This document shows positions 26,540-38,698 of a DNA stretch of 64,000 nt, one piece after another; the first letter of the stretch is position 1; each line of letters starts with the position of its first letter. The DNA comes from Warburgia ugandensis. Lineage: Eukaryota > Streptophyta > Magnoliopsida > Canellales > Canellaceae. Where the stretch lies: assembly GCA_035236585.1 (NCBI GenBank), contig CP141135.1:4870001-4934000 (forward strand), given 5' to 3'. The notes beneath the pieces were generated by a model that saw only the letters and a program-made list of their open reading frames with translations, did no database searches and had not been told where the DNA came from. The position numbers were made by a program, and so were the translations under genes.

Positions 26540-27085
26540 CAGGAATTTGTTAGCAGTGCGAGAGTGGGTTCATATTTCTCAGATTGAAAGTAATAGTGAC
26601 AGAACCGTTTGTTGACGCCTTAGTCTCTTTTGATTAATATATAGTGTCATTTGGACGTGTAGGCGTGGCCGAGTGGACGGGAAAAGTGTCGAACGGCAGA
26701 AACTTTCACTGACGTCGGGGCTAGGAATTTGTTAGCAGTCCGAGAGTGGGTTCATATTTCTCAGATTGTGAGTGATAGTGACAGAACGGTTTGTTGTTGC
26801 CGCCTTAGTCTCTTTTGATTAATATATAGTGTCATTTGGACGTGTAGGCGTGGCCGAGTGGACGGGAAAAGTGTCGAATGGCAGAAACTTTCATTGACGT
26901 CGGCACTAGGATCATATTTCTGAGATTGACGGTGGCAAACTCATTCTCTTTCGATAGACAGTGGCAAATTCATTCTCTTTCGATATATAGTGTCATTTGG
27001 ACGAGTATGGATTTGAGCGTGGTCGAGTGGACGGGAAAAGTGTCGACCGGCAGAAACTTTCATTGACGTCGGGGCGACATTGGGT
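26540..27085. repeat. Minisatellite upstream of membrane protein copy 1 (unit about 183 bp)
   Basis: Two near-identical 183-bp units start at 26540 and 26723 (AGGAATTTGTTAGCAG), plus a partial third. Each contains GTGGCCGAGTGGACGGGAAA and CGGCAGAAACTTTCA(C/T)TGACGTC. The CGGCAGAAACTTTC motif recurs in the different array upstream of copy 2. Confidence 0.9.
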
Positions 27086-27560
27086 GGGGTTCGGATAAGA
27101 ATCCAGGACTTCGTTTGCACCGGATGGAGACGATGGGGTCCATGGATTTTTGGGTTTGGAGATTGAGAGGTATATTTTATTTCGGTGGTTTGGGGATTCT
27201 GAGTCATATATTTGTGTTTGGCAGGACAATAAGGCAGGAAGGTCTCCCCCTTCTCTCTTATCTGGAATCTGTACACATACGCTACAGTTCGTGCACCAGC
27301 TTCTCTCTTTTTATAGGATTTTTTGCAGATTTGCAATTATATTTCAAATTTTTATAAAAATAAAAATAATTAATATTTTGGCATTTTTACAAATTTATCA
27401 TTAAATTTTGAGGAACTTTGCAAATTTATCACTCTATTTGGTTATTATCTTCTTTTCCTATTAAATTTTACAAAATTCTAATATTACCCTTGTCTCTTTT
27501 GACAGCATATTTTTTAGCAAGCTAGTGTCTCACCATCGGCACTATGTAGATCTTGCCCCT

Positions 27561-29460
27561 CGCTGCCATGCTATGTGGATTGGCCCCCATCCCCCATTGC
27601 ATAGTGTTAAGAAGGCAGGGCTTTGTGTGCCGGGATGGAGATAAGGCATTGATGAATGTTCCCATCACAAATTTCTTTGATTAATAAAGAGTTGTCATCA
27701 TGTGACCCTAAGGTCATTGGTTCTAAGTATGAAAAGCTGTTTACTTTTGACCTTTTATGATTTGCTCTTTCTCCGAATCTTACATTGGACTGTCTTTTTA
27801 TTTGGTTTTTTTAGCTTGTACCACGTCCGGATGCTTCTCGTCAACAGTACATACTCTTACCTTACGCTTTGCAAAAAACTATTTTTACTGTTTAAAATTA
27901 TGACTCGAAGGTCACAAGACAACAACTTTACCATTGCACAAGCTCTCCTTCGAGTTTAATCTAAGTGTCTAAATAAGATTATCTCTTGTCAATAATTTGT
28001 GATCAGTAGTACCATCTAAAATTCCTCCCTTTTTGAACGGTTAGTATTACGATCCCAACAATATCAAACGAACGGTCAGATCATCCTACTTAGAGCGCGT
28101 GCAGGAAGCGCCTCTGAGAAGGGTCCATCTCAAAACGTGGCAAGCTCCGCGAGAAGTTTCTGGCGGAAGACACCATACAGGTAAACACTTCACCTTTTTT
28201 TCTTAGTCCTGCCATCAACCATTTTCCTCTCATCTTTGTTTTGCTACCACACTGCACCGTCTCTCGGATCAACTGGTTTTAAGTGAGAATCACAGTTCAT
28301 AGTTGAACATCGTTGAGGTATCTTTCAATATCATTGTAGCAGCTGTTCCAGGACTGTGCACACTAACTGTTTGATGAATTGTGTCACTAGCAGGTAAGTC
28401 CTCTTTCTCTTGAGGTTCTCCAGCTTCTCTTTCCCTCTTATGATGGGATACTAGAACAAACTCTATAAAAACAAAGTAGCATGTTTATGAGGTTATTGAA
28501 GTAGGTTTTGTATTTGCTGATTTGGGTTCTTTGAAGTTGTGATTGCTGTTTGTGCCAATACTGATTTAGATGAGAGTCTTTTCATCTGGGGCTCCTTTGA
28601 GCTCTCGCAACCATGGGCATGTCGGGATGAGTTCTAATGAACAATAATTTGTACGTTTCCACGCCCCTTTGTAGCTAACTTGGGTTCTTTTTAGCTTGTA
28701 AATGTCGTGTATGCAAGAGTTATTTTAGTACCGGCCTTTATCTTGTTGACTGAGAAATTACTGATTCTTTGGATTCTGTGATCTTTTACTTGTTTGTGCT
28801 TCAAATTCTTTTCATCGGTTTGGTTTGCTTTCACTAAAAATTCACATGTGGCAGACTGAATGACGTGTACCTGTATACAGATTGCTGAGAGCCAACAATG
28901 GAAAACAAAGATACAGAACCTCAAATGCTCTCTGAGAATGTCCATGTTATTCCCACATATTTGTTTGGCAAGGATTGTTGGTTCTATAGGAACCAAATTT
29001 AACTAACCAATTCCAAAATCTACCTTAAGCTTGAAGTAGTTCGGTTAGAATCTACAGTTTCCCTTGTTTCTTTGCCTGTTTAATTTATCACACGCTTTCA
29101 ACATGGCTTTATCAGAACCTGAGTTTTTATTTCTCACTTTTTATCTTTTCTTTCGTTTTTGACATACTTATGTTCTTTCTTGATCCAGAGCACATTAATC
29201 GGCTATTTTCATCTAGTCTTTCACCATCATTGTGGTGTTTCAACATAGGGCAAATTATTCTCACCATCTTATACTGCTATACTTTCTGATAAAATCACCA
29301 TAGTGCACCACACTAAATGTGTGGCACGTCTGAAGTGGGAAAAAGGGCGCTGGAACTCCAAGAGCAAGATGGCAATGCCAGTTGCAATTAGCTTCCCATT
29401 CTTTCTTTGTTCGTGCAATTTCTTAACCTCTATTTTTTCTGGTTTTATGGCTTTTCAGAA
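27561..29460. other. Homoserine kinase upstream region
   Basis: Beyond the SINE pair at 27690-27950 there is no other gene. Likely 5' UTR splice signals for homoserine kinase: donors CAG|GTAAAC (near 28178) and CAG|GTAAGT (near 28392), and an acceptor TTTTCAG two bases before the ATG at 29461. The leader intron is therefore inferred. Confidence 0.5.
27690..27950. mobile_element. Two decayed Au-type SINE pieces, head to head inverted
   Basis: 27690-27790 reads in sense (TTGTCATCATGTGACCCTAA, then GGTTCTAAG). 27837-27950 reads antisense (CTTACGCTTTGCAAAAAAC, then GACTCGAAGGTCACAAGACA). Together they could fold as a long hairpin. Confidence 0.65.
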
Positions 29461-30576
29461 ATGGCAATCTGCTTCAAAAGTTCTCCTCCATCAAACCTCT
29501 CATATCTGAACAATCACCGTTCAAAACCCTTCTTCCCAGTTGTACAATGCTGCACATCTCGCCAACCAGTCAAAACACTAACGTCTGAACCAGAACCAGT
29601 ATACACCTCCCTTAAATCTTTTGCTCCGGCTACAGTTGCCAATCTTGGTCCTGGCTTTGATTTCCTTGGATGCGCAGTTGATGGTGTCGGGGACTATATC
29701 TCTCTTTCTGTCGACCCAAATATCAAGCCTGGAACAGTCGCCATCTCCTCTATCTCCGGAACTGGAAGATCTAGCAAGAAGCTTAGTTGCAACCCTCTCT
29801 CAAATTGTGCTGGAATTGCAGCACTTGCTGTCATGCGGATGCTTGGAATTCGTTCAGTTGGCCTCTCAATGTCGCTTGAGAAGGGGCTACCACTTGGCAG
29901 TGGCTTGGGATCAAGCGCAGCTAGTGCTGCAGCTGCAGCTGTTGCTGTCAATGAAATCTTTGGTGGGAAATTGTCGGTCTCTGATCTAGTGCATGCTGGT
30001 CTGGAATCAGAGGCGAAGGTCAGCGGCTACCATGCTGACAATATTGCACCAGCAATTATGGGGGGGTTTGTTTTGATTAGGAGTTATAAGCCTTTAGACA
30101 TAATTCCATTGACATTTCCAACTTCGAAGGATCTATTCTTCGTCCTCGTCAGTCCTGAATTTGAGGCGCCGACCAAGAAGATGAGAGAAGTGCTGCCAAA
30201 GGAGATCAGGAGGGAAGATCACATATCAAACTCTAGCCAGGCTGCGGCACTTGTTGCAGCAGTGATTGAAGGGGATCTAAAGCTCTTGGGCTCAGCATTG
30301 TCATCAGATGGGATTGTCGAGCCGACTAGAATTCCTTTGATTCCAGGAATGGCTGGGGTGAAAAGGGCGGCACTAGAAGCTGGAGCATTTGGGTGTACAA
30401 TCAGCGGTGCTGGCCCAACAGCCGTTGCCTTGACAGATGATGCTGAGAAGGGGAAGGAGATAGGAAGGAGTATGGTTGAGGCATTTTTGAAAGCGGGGAA
30501 TTTGAAGGCATGTGCTACAGTTCAAAGACTGGACAGGGTTGGGGCAAGGGTTATCAGCAAGAATGGTGCTAGTTAA
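29461..30576 (+). CDS. HSK: Homoserine kinase, chloroplastic
   Basis: Phosphorylates L-homoserine with ATP in the plastid, giving O-phosphohomoserine, the branch point to threonine and methionine. One coding exon of 371 residues, the typical plant length. The start MAICFKSSPP opens a Ser-rich plastid transit peptide of about 45-50 residues; the upstream in-frame Met lies before an intron acceptor (TTTTCAG) and is discarded. GHMP-kinase motifs in order: FAPATVANLGPGFD at 54-67, the ATP-binding LPLGSGLGSSAASAAA at 143-158, and SGAGPTAVAL at 315-324. No damage seen. No second copy occurs in the window; unit 2 is interrupted by a transposon before the corresponding place. Confidence 0.97.
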   Translation: MAICFKSSPPSNLSYLNNHRSKPFFPVVQCCTSRQPVKTLTSEPEPVYTSLKSFAPATVANLGPGFDFLGCAVDGVGDYISLSVDPNIKPGTVAISSISGTGRSSKKLSCNPLSNCAGIAALAVMRMLGIRSVGLSMSLEKGLPLGSGLGSSAASAAAAAVAVNEIFGGKLSVSDLVHAGLESEAKVSGYHADNIAPAIMGGFVLIRSYKPLDIIPLTFPTSKDLFFVLVSPEFEAPTKKMREVLPKEIRREDHISNSSQAAALVAAVIEGDLKLLGSALSSDGIVEPTRIPLIPGMAGVKRAALEAGAFGCTISGAGPTAVALTDDAEKGKEIGRSMVEAFLKAGNLKACATVQRLDRVGARVISKNGAS

Positions 30577-31135
30577 TGAGAATGCAGGTAAGCTCTTCCT
30601 TTATCTTGATCTAATTGAGCCTTTTTGTGGAAATTCTTCATCATTTCAGTAAAGTAACTCTTTTGTTTGAGGAAGACTCCATGGTTGTTCTTTATTGAAT
30701 ATTGCCATGTTATCCAGTAGAGATGAAGATGACTGACATATCAACCATACCATTGTGTTCAGAGATATTGATGCTTCATTGCAGCGTTCGTTTTTTTCCA
30801 CCGTGTGTTTCCCTATCAGAAACAATATGCCCATGTTACCAATTTGGTGTCTGCAATGGATTATAACACCCGACTGATGACCGTAGGAATAAAGTTTTGA
30901 ATCATTGACTTATCCCCAGTGTCACTATGAAATCGTTTCATCTGTTGTAGTGTTCTTCAGTGCTAATTTCTTGTCAAGGTGATATTTGGAATGATAAGTT
31001 TACCCAAAAAATGTAGCTTATTGAACTTCTCAAACTGTGAACTTAATTCGTGGAGGATACCTTTTGTTACTTGAATTAACTTGGACCATCCGTTGAACTG
31101 GTCTTGGGGGTTTGAAATCAAAGAAAGAGTCACGC
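30577..31135. other. Homoserine kinase 3' flank
   Basis: 3' UTR and intergenic sequence; no further gene recognised. Confidence 0.5.
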
Positions 31136-33165
31136 AGACAACAATGAGTAGCAGTCAGTTTCACATATTTCTACTGATTAACGAAGCAAGAAATCACACA
31201 CAAAATCCTCCTGTTCATTGTTGTCCGTCGAGAGAAGGGTAAATTTGTAAAACTTACGAGTCATCGAGAAACTAGGCAATATTTCAAAAACTCGTCTGAG
31301 TTTTCCAATCCAACTTATTCGATTCACCAAGTCAATTTTATGATGACATCATTCGAATTATTTGGGCGATCCTACTAGGTTTCCTTCCAATCCGATTTGG
31401 ATTAGCTGATCCTCAAGTAGGATCACCTGGTTTTTAAACATTGGATAACATTGTCCCTGAATTTAATTATGCATTTGGTTAACATGATAATTCTAAAGAT
31501 TATATTAATGAGTGGTTCAAAGCTGCACCACCTAGACAGGTGGTGCATACAGGGCCCAGGAAAGAAAGAATTCACTGCTAAATGGCTGACTGGTGATTAC
31601 TAGCAATTCAGGCTTCATATGGGTGAATTGCAGCCTGCAATCTGAATTGAGTACGATTTTTGGGGTTGGCTCACATCTTTCAGTTACACTATAATAGAAG
31701 GGGTGATCTCGGAGTTTTTAGTCTATAAAGATGCATTGTTAGTTTCCATTGAGGCGGAATCTAAACCAGTGCTCAAGTGATAAATGCCTAGATACTGATG
31801 AGGGATGTACGGATTCTCAAGAAGAGAGGATCCATGGTGATCTCTTTTGGACTGCCCAATTTCATGAGTGAATAGAAAGTGAGATCTACGTTGGATCTCA
31901 CTTAAATTACCATATTTATGCTCTTGAAGAGAAGTTTGGTTTTAAACTCCAGCTCTTGCTAGGTCAATATGGATGGAGAAAAATTGTGTCACTTGTCAAG
32001 GTGATACTTTTTGGATTAGCAAGGCACCAACTTCTATTTGTAACTTAATTGAGCAGGAATAGAGTGGGACTGCGGGGCCAAGGGCGAACTCTTAAGTTGG
32101 ACCGGTGTTTTTATTTGGTTGAAGTCATGAACAACCGGCTGGCTCCACCCTCGGCCAAGAGGATGACTAGTTTGACTTATCAACCATCTTGGTCCCTTGG
32201 TCCTTTTATCGGATGCAAAATGAGACACAGCTAGCTTGTTTGCAACACAACTGGTCTGTTCCTCCATTTTCACTCGGTGGAGGGAAATGCAAATTGGAAG
32301 CACTGATGCTAATCGAGAAGGGCCTAGCTTGAGATGATCCGATCACATATTATTTCAACTTTATGTTGAAAATTAGTTAACTTACACAAACCGAATTCTT
32401 TTGAACTTAGTTTTAGAGGTGCATTGGAAATGCCACTCTTTGAAGGTAATTGATGCCTCTCAAATGTGCAAGAAATTTTAACCGCTTTATTATCGGACCG
32501 GACTCAACCATGTAGACTTGATCTTTTATCTTTTAATGCTTTGTAATATCAAACCAAGGCCTATACTTTAGTCTCTAATTTATGAATACCTTAATAAACT
32601 AAAAAAAAAAAACCTAAAAATCAGGTCTCTCAATTCTCGATCAAATCTCTCTTTTTCATTAAATCTTAAAAAGTATAATGATCTTTCTTTTCCAAATTGC
32701 AAATTTAGTTACAAACCTCATCTAAGAAATTAAATGCATATCGCAGGTACGATGATCTCTCTTTTGTTTTCTCTAGAGCTTCCTATTATTTTTTGAACGT
32801 CTACTTTACCGATTTATTCTTGAATTCCAACTTCACAACTATTGACCGAAATCATTTTCTACCTCTGCAAGGATAAGTTGGCCCTAAATTTTGATGATTC
32901 AAACTATGAACTGAAGGAGAGCCTTGGAGCAATGGCAAAGTTGTCATCGTGTGACTTTGGGGTTATGGGTTTAAAGCGTGGAAACAACCTCTTGCAAAAA
33001 TACAATATAAGATTGCATACAATAGACCCCTATGGTCCACTCCTTTCCCAGACCCCGCATAGGAGGGAGCTTTGTGCACAGGGGCTGACCTTTATCCAAA
33101 CCATGAACTGATCTGATTGATCTCCTTCTAAGTTGTCAATGCCTTGAAAGATAATTCTAACCTTC
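31136..33165 (+). repeat. Dispersed repeat family R, copy 2
   Basis: Follows 23820-25530 from ACAACAATGAGT to CTTCGGATTGTAAATTGG. It carries extra sequence (31255-31430) and its own SINE at 32915-33096. Confidence 0.85.
32915..33096 (+). mobile_element. Au-type SINE with 15-bp target duplication
   Basis: Full-length sense copy, head AGGAGAGCCTTGGAGCAATGG through CGCATAGGAGGGAGCTTTGT and CACAGGGGCTGACC. Flanked by CAAACTATGAACTGA (32900-32914) and CAAACCATGAACTGA (33097-33111). Copies 1 and 3 of repeat R have no SINE here. Confidence 0.92.
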
Positions 33166-33420
33166 GGATTGTAAATTGGCTATGGGAGATTTCAAAAGGA
33201 TTGTGTAGTGAAGAGGCCAAGTCCACCATAAATAGGCACTCTATACGAGAACATCTACACCATTTCTTATGAGCCCTCCTTTGCGTCTCATTCATTCGAT
33301 TATTGTATCGTTCCCTCTTTAGATATCTAATATATTGAAAAGCGTATTGTTTTCCAACCTTTCTGACGCTTGTATTTTCAATTACCATATTTTAGATGCT
33401 AAAATTATTGTGTTTTAGAA

Positions 33421-33468
33421 TTGTTGGCCGACTTCTAATTGACATAAAGTCTTAATGATGACGATGAG
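33421..33468 (+). mobile_element. RTE LINE 3' tail remnant
   Basis: GGCCGACTTCTAATTGACAT then AAAGTCTTAATGATGACGATG resembles the end of the RTE fragment at 20450-20496 in decayed form. Confidence 0.6.
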
Positions 33469-33564
33469 ATGGTAAAATTATTAAATTTACCTACACCATA
33501 TTGCAAATGCTACAATTATCAAATTCATGTACTCTCCATCCTGGAGACATCCAAACCTAGTAGT

Positions 33565-33720
33565 AAAAGGGCAGCCTGGTACACTAAGCTCCCGCATATG
33601 CAGTGTTCAAGAGAGGGGCAGACCACAAAGGGTCAATAGTATGTAATTTTCCCTTATATTTTTTACAAGAGACTGTTTCTATACTTTCTCAAGGTCATAT
33701 GACGACAATTCTATAGCTGC
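33565..33720 (-). mobile_element. Au-type SINE, antisense
   Basis: AAAAGGGCAGCCTGGTACAC, GCTCCCGCATATGCAGTGTT, GGGGCAGACCACAAAGGGTC, and a head with CTCAAGGTCATATGACGAC. Complete but diverged. Confidence 0.82.
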
Positions 33721-34949
33721 GTTGAGAATCCCTTCATCCGAAGTAGTGTAACATATTTAGTGCATCTTTGGAAGTGACCTCTAGGCCCTGCTACAATTCC
33801 AAACTTGACTAAATCACACCATATCAATGAAAATATCAATATTTAGACAAGGGGTAAACTCTAGTCGAGTAAGAAGAGGAGAAATAGGACTCAACCTGTA
33901 TTTTAGTCGAATAATAAGGGCAAATCGGTCATGAAAATAAAGAGGCAAGCCGTCAAGCCTGTAGTGAAAGAAGTTCAAGCATTTCTGCCATTACCCAAAA
34001 GGAAGTCTGCTTCAGTCAAATTTCCCTCTTAATCCCTGGAAAACTCGATTTAACTAATTTCAGATTTCTATAATTGTGTCCCCACTTCGGAAACAAAATG
34101 ACATCGAGTGGGCCCATAACTCAATTTTTAGGGACTATAATGCCCTGTCCTCCCTAAATTTGAACCTTAAACCATGTATCATGATCACCAGCTTAGCTGT
34201 GGGACCAACCTGGATTGTAAACTTTCAGTAAAATTCCAAGAAATCAGTCATACCGTATTGTATGATTCTAACATATAACATTATAGCAACCGGCGAGATG
34301 CAATTTTCATCATCCAAAACTAACGGCTAGAAATTTTAGTCCATATTCAACTATCAAAAACACATTTTCAGAAGTTAGGATCGTCCAGTCGCCATGGTTT
34401 TTTGGTTACCAGATATCCAAAGTTCAAGAATCAGATAAACGTTGCGGATCAATGACCATATTTTTCTAAAGGGGACCTTTGCATGATCAAATTTGTTCAT
34501 TTACTTGCTCTATCTTTGGATGTCTAATGGATAAAAAGCATATGAATTGGTTGATTCTAAGTCTAAAATCTGAACAGTTGTTTCTCAATGTCGCTAAATT
34601 ATTAATTTCCAAGCAAAACTTATTAGTTGCTATAATAATCCAATCCACACGTGCTTTGACTCGTTGGACACTCAAAGGTCTAGCGGGAGGAGACAAACGG
34701 GTTAGATCAGATCATGCAAATGTATGCTCCATAAAAAATATTGTCTCTTGACAAATTTTCCTTGTGTTCAATTTAGCTTTACACTTTTCATATAATTTAT
34801 ACCTAGAATGATTACATATTTTATTAAATATACTGAAAAGTCTAAAGGATACAGACTTTTTGTCTATCCCATAGCAATAGAATTGTGGAATCAATAAATG
34901 CTAAATTTCTTGAGAATGGCGTGGTTAGTGAGAGTTATTGACCTCAAAA
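33721..34949. other. Unassigned stretch before the copia remains
   Basis: AT-rich, no gene recognised. Could include 5' parts of the copia element, but no 5' LTR matching 36907-37189 was found. Confidence 0.4.
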
Positions 34950-36906
34950 CTTATTTTTTTGAGGAAAATTGTGTTTTTAATTCAACTCCCATATCAAGTA
35001 GCAGACTGGTTATTATTAGTGATACCTATTAAAATATAATAGATATTCGACAACCAGTTGTTGAAAATCCAAATCAGGTTGATCATGTTTTAGTATATCC
35101 TATTAAGCATCAACCATAACAAGTTGATAATTAGGAGACTCTACAAGGGGTTAATGATATATCTTTGAGGAGATCTACTAGAGGAAGGAAGTCAATGGTT
35201 TCTACTGATTACGTTGTCTAACTATAAGAATCTAACTATGATATTTGTACTGACAATGACCCTGAGACATTTACACAAGATATGAATAATAGTAAATTTA
35301 ACTTATAGCTTGATGCTATGAAGGATAAGATGGATTCTATAACAGACAATCAAGTCTGGGATCTTGTAGAGTTACCTGATGGAGCGTAGACCATTGATTG
35401 TAAATAGGTTTTTAAAACTAAGAAAGGCTCATTAGATAATATTGAGCAATACAAGGCTAGACTTATTACAAAAGGATTCACACAAAAGGAAAGAATTGAT
35501 TATTGAGAAAAAAATTCTCCTATTTTTAAAAAGGATTCTTTTCATATCATCATGGCATTGGTTGCTTATTTTAATTTAGATTTACATTAGATGAATGTAA
35601 AAACGACATTCCCCAATGGTGATTTGGAGGAAGAGATTTATATAAAACAACTTGAGGCGTTTGTCTTAAGTGATGGTGGTCATTTAGTTTGCAAGCTTAA
35701 AAAGTTTATATGTGGACTAAAACAAGTCTCTCTTCAGTGGTATTTAAAATTTCATAATGTTGTCTCTTCATTTGGTTTCGTAGAGAATATTATGAATAAA
35801 TGTATATATCACAACATTAGTGGAAGTAAGATCATTTTCCCAGTCATGTACGTAGATAACATTTTGCTTGCAACTAATGATATGGGATTGCTACATGAGG
35901 TGAAATAATTTCTCTCTTAAAATTTTGATATGAAGGATATGTGTGAGGCATCTTATGTCATTAGTATTAAGATTGATAGAAATAGGTTTCAGGGTATCCT
36001 GGGCTTATCTTAGGAAGCCTATATCAACAAAGTTCTTAAGAGATTTGGATGTAAGATTGATCACCTAGTATAACACCTATTATTAAGGGTGACAGATTCA
36101 GTTTGAATTCATGTCCCAAGAATGACCTTGAAAGGGAACAATTTAAAAACATTTCTTATGCTTTAGCTATTGGAAGCTTGATGTATGCTTAGATCTGTAC
36201 TAGACCAGACATTCATGCTTACATATAGATGGACCGACAACTTGAAGGTTGTTGGATATTTAGATTCAGACTTCACTGATTGTGTTGATTCTCATAAATC
36301 AACATCTGGATATATCTTCTTATTTACTGGAGGAGCTATATCTTGGAAAAGTGCAAAGCAATATTTGATTGCTACTTCTACAATGAAAGCCAAGTTTGTT
36401 TCTTTTTTGAGGCGACTAGGCAGAGTACATGATTGAAGAGTTTCATTTTTGGGCTTCGAGTTGTTGATTCTATCTCTAGGTCATTGAAGATATACTGTAA
36501 CAATTCAACTTTTGTATTCTTTGCTAAGAATAATAAAAGTGTAAGTCATAGTAAGCACATTAACATTAAGTACTTAGCAGTATGAGAGCACATAAAAGAA
36601 AATGAAGTGCTTGTTGAGCACATTCGTACTGAGCTGATGATTATAAATCATTTGATAAAAGCCATGCCACCAAAGTTGTTTAAGGATCATATAACAAAAA
36701 TGAGACTTTGTTCTCATTTGTTACCTTCTGTTTGCAATTCAAAGAAGATAATTGAATTATAATATATGGAAGGTAATACTTGTTTGCAAAGGAATTATTG
36801 TCATGATTCATGTAATTTATTTCTTTGTTGGATTATAAAGTGTTTAAGTTAGTACGTTAAAAAAATTTAATTTATAAAGTTACAAATGTTTTGACCAAGT
36901 AGGAGA
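34950..36906 (+). mobile_element. Ty1/copia retrotransposon pol remains
   Basis: Decayed reverse transcriptase: 35591-35908 reads NVKTTFPNGDLEEEIYIKQ, then LKKFICGLKQVSLQWYLKFH and MYVDNILLATND. The catalytic YVDD is changed to YVDN. RNase H follows near 36240-36410 (DSDFTDCVDSHKSTSGYIF, ISWKSAKQYLIATSTMKA). The frame before 35591 is broken by several TAG, TAA and TGA codons, mostly explained by C-to-T or G-to-A changes. Plainly inactive. A purine-rich AGTAGGAGAA just precedes the LTR. Confidence 0.93.
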
Positions 36907-37189
36907 ATGTTAGAATTCATGTGGTCCATAACATTCTAATTCAAAATTCTAACATAACCTTATGACAATTGCTCATAAGGTTACACTCCAAGAATCATGG
37001 ACCCTTTATTTATAAACATCCATTATGGTTATGTTAGAATTTTGCTACTGAAGAATCAGACACTACTGAAGAATCAGAAGATTCCTTGAAACTGCATTAA
37101 ATCTACTATCTTGGAAAACTACTATCGATGGAGGTAAGTTTCCTTTCGTTTTGCTTCCGCTAATTATTATTGTTGATTTATTGTAAACA
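36907..37189 (+). repeat. 3' LTR of the copia element
   Basis: Begins TGTTAGAATTCATGTGG straight after the polypurine tract, contains a TATA-like TTTATTTATAAAC, and probably ends at TTGTAAACA (37189). The right border is inferred from TG...CA ends. The duplicated unit 2 starts about 15 bases later. Confidence 0.7.
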
Positions 37190-37204
37190 TCTGGAATTTG
37201 GTTT

Positions 37205-37437
37205 ACAAGAAGGAGAAGACGAAAACGATGAAGATGACAATCATGAAGAAGAAGAGGAGGATGAAGATGAAGAGAAAGAGGAGGAAGAGAGAGAAATCGC
37301 CCGCAATAGATCATAGGGCAGATGAAAAGGGGGAAGAAGACGAAGATGGTGACAGTGGGGAAGTGAGGAAGAAGAAGGATGACGAGAAATCAACAGTGTT
37401 AGATCATGGAGCAGACAAATGGATTCTTATAGATTAA
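37205..37437 (+). pseudogene. Acidic repeat protein, truncated second copy
   Basis: Matches only the 3' part of 9891-10806. It is in one frame through the acidic tract and the repeats EKSPAIDHRADEK and EKSTVLDHGADKWILID to TAA at 37435-37437. It lacks the first exon and the hydrophobic segment, so no complete protein can be made. In this copy the repeat frame is not shifted. Confidence 0.75.
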
Positions 37438-38547
37438 GATGAATCTTGTCCGTTCATAGTTATATATTTCGTGAGTTGAATGTGCCCACGACTACTTTGC
37501 AGTGAACCAAGGAAATTTTTTTAAGAGCAAATGCATGCAGTTTTAGGGTTTTACTTTTTGGTCGATGATTAGATGTTCATGTATGCTTTGGGACTCAACA
37601 TAGTAGGTGCCAAGGTAGTATACCAATGGATAATTCTGCCACAGTTTTGTTATGATTAATGTTCATTCTCTTAAGATTTTAGGACAAAAATATTCTTCAC
37701 AGGTTGAAGAGTTGAGCATCACACTAGATTTTATATGTTTATGACTTCCTATGAAGGAATTTCAGGCAAAGTTTTATAGATTTGGAAATTGCTTTGGACT
37801 TGGTATATGCGGTATTGAAACATATGATATGGTTGATTGCCAATGTAAAGCCTTGATAACGGGTAGAAGGGTAGCAGTTGATGGTTGACAATGTTGGGTT
37901 GTTATTCAACAAGGTTATACTTGTGTGGATCTTGGAATTCGGGTTATATCCCTAGTTGTCGTATTAAAAGTTAGCTTTCTAACGTATTGGAGTCTCATAT
38001 AAAGATACTAGTACTTCTCCATTATTAGGCGTGATGCAGAGCACTTTTAGAATGAAGGGCCAGTAGCTAAGCTGATAATGCAATGCATTAGCAAAGCTAG
38101 ATAGCGCTTTGAGTTAGCAAATCACCAAAGCAAAATTATAGGAGCATTCTCTGATAATATGGACTCTTACCCTCCTAGTCGTCAAATACTTGTATGTTAT
38201 TCTTTTCTCTCAAATGATAATGGAGATGGTGGGTATCCCAAACAGAATAAGTACCATAACAATACTTATTATAAATGAGATTGAGAAGAACTTTTCCCAT
38301 GTATTAATTTATTTGCAAACGTTTATCCCTTTGTTACTCGCCTAGTTTTCTTTTTAAATGGATGTTTTCTTACTAGACATGTTCGTCTTATTGAAATGAT
38401 AGTGCTTCAAAGTGGAGTTAAGCGATGAAAGAAAATATGAGACTACAGAATCAGGTTTGGCCCATTGTTGCAAATGGATACGCACCTAATTAGCCCACTT
38501 GTCCACTTAAACCACTTATTTCTTAACTTTTTCTTTTTCTGATACTA

Positions 38548-38698
38548 GCAGCCAGTCCTGATGCACAAAGCTTCTGCCTATAAAGGGTACAAGAAGGGGC
38601 AGACCACAAGGGCCTACAATACATAGTATTACCTTGTATTTTTTTCAAGAGGCTATTTCCACGCCTTGAACCCGTGACCTCAAAGTCACATGACAACA
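38548..38698 (-). mobile_element. Au-type SINE at the unit 2 deletion junction, antisense
   Basis: Counterpart of 16868-17005 but fuller (keeps ACAAGAAGGGGCAGACCAC). Its tRNA-like head GACCTCAAAGTCACATGACA abuts the sequence matching 19713, so one deletion end falls in or at this SINE. Confidence 0.88.

Larger units (their letters stand above)
10441..27560 (+). repeat. Segmental duplication unit 1
   Basis: Matches 37205-51577 in the same orientation. Matching blocks: 10441-11943 plus 16442-17000 with 37205-38697; 19713-22890 with 38697-48590; 23985-27560 with 48610-51577. One 170-bp block compared by eye (20520 onward with 39220 onward) differs at roughly 9-10 positions, about 95% identity. 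Unit 1 keeps L17 exons 3-6 and an AT-rich 1.1-kb segment that unit 2 lacks. Confidence 0.93.
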
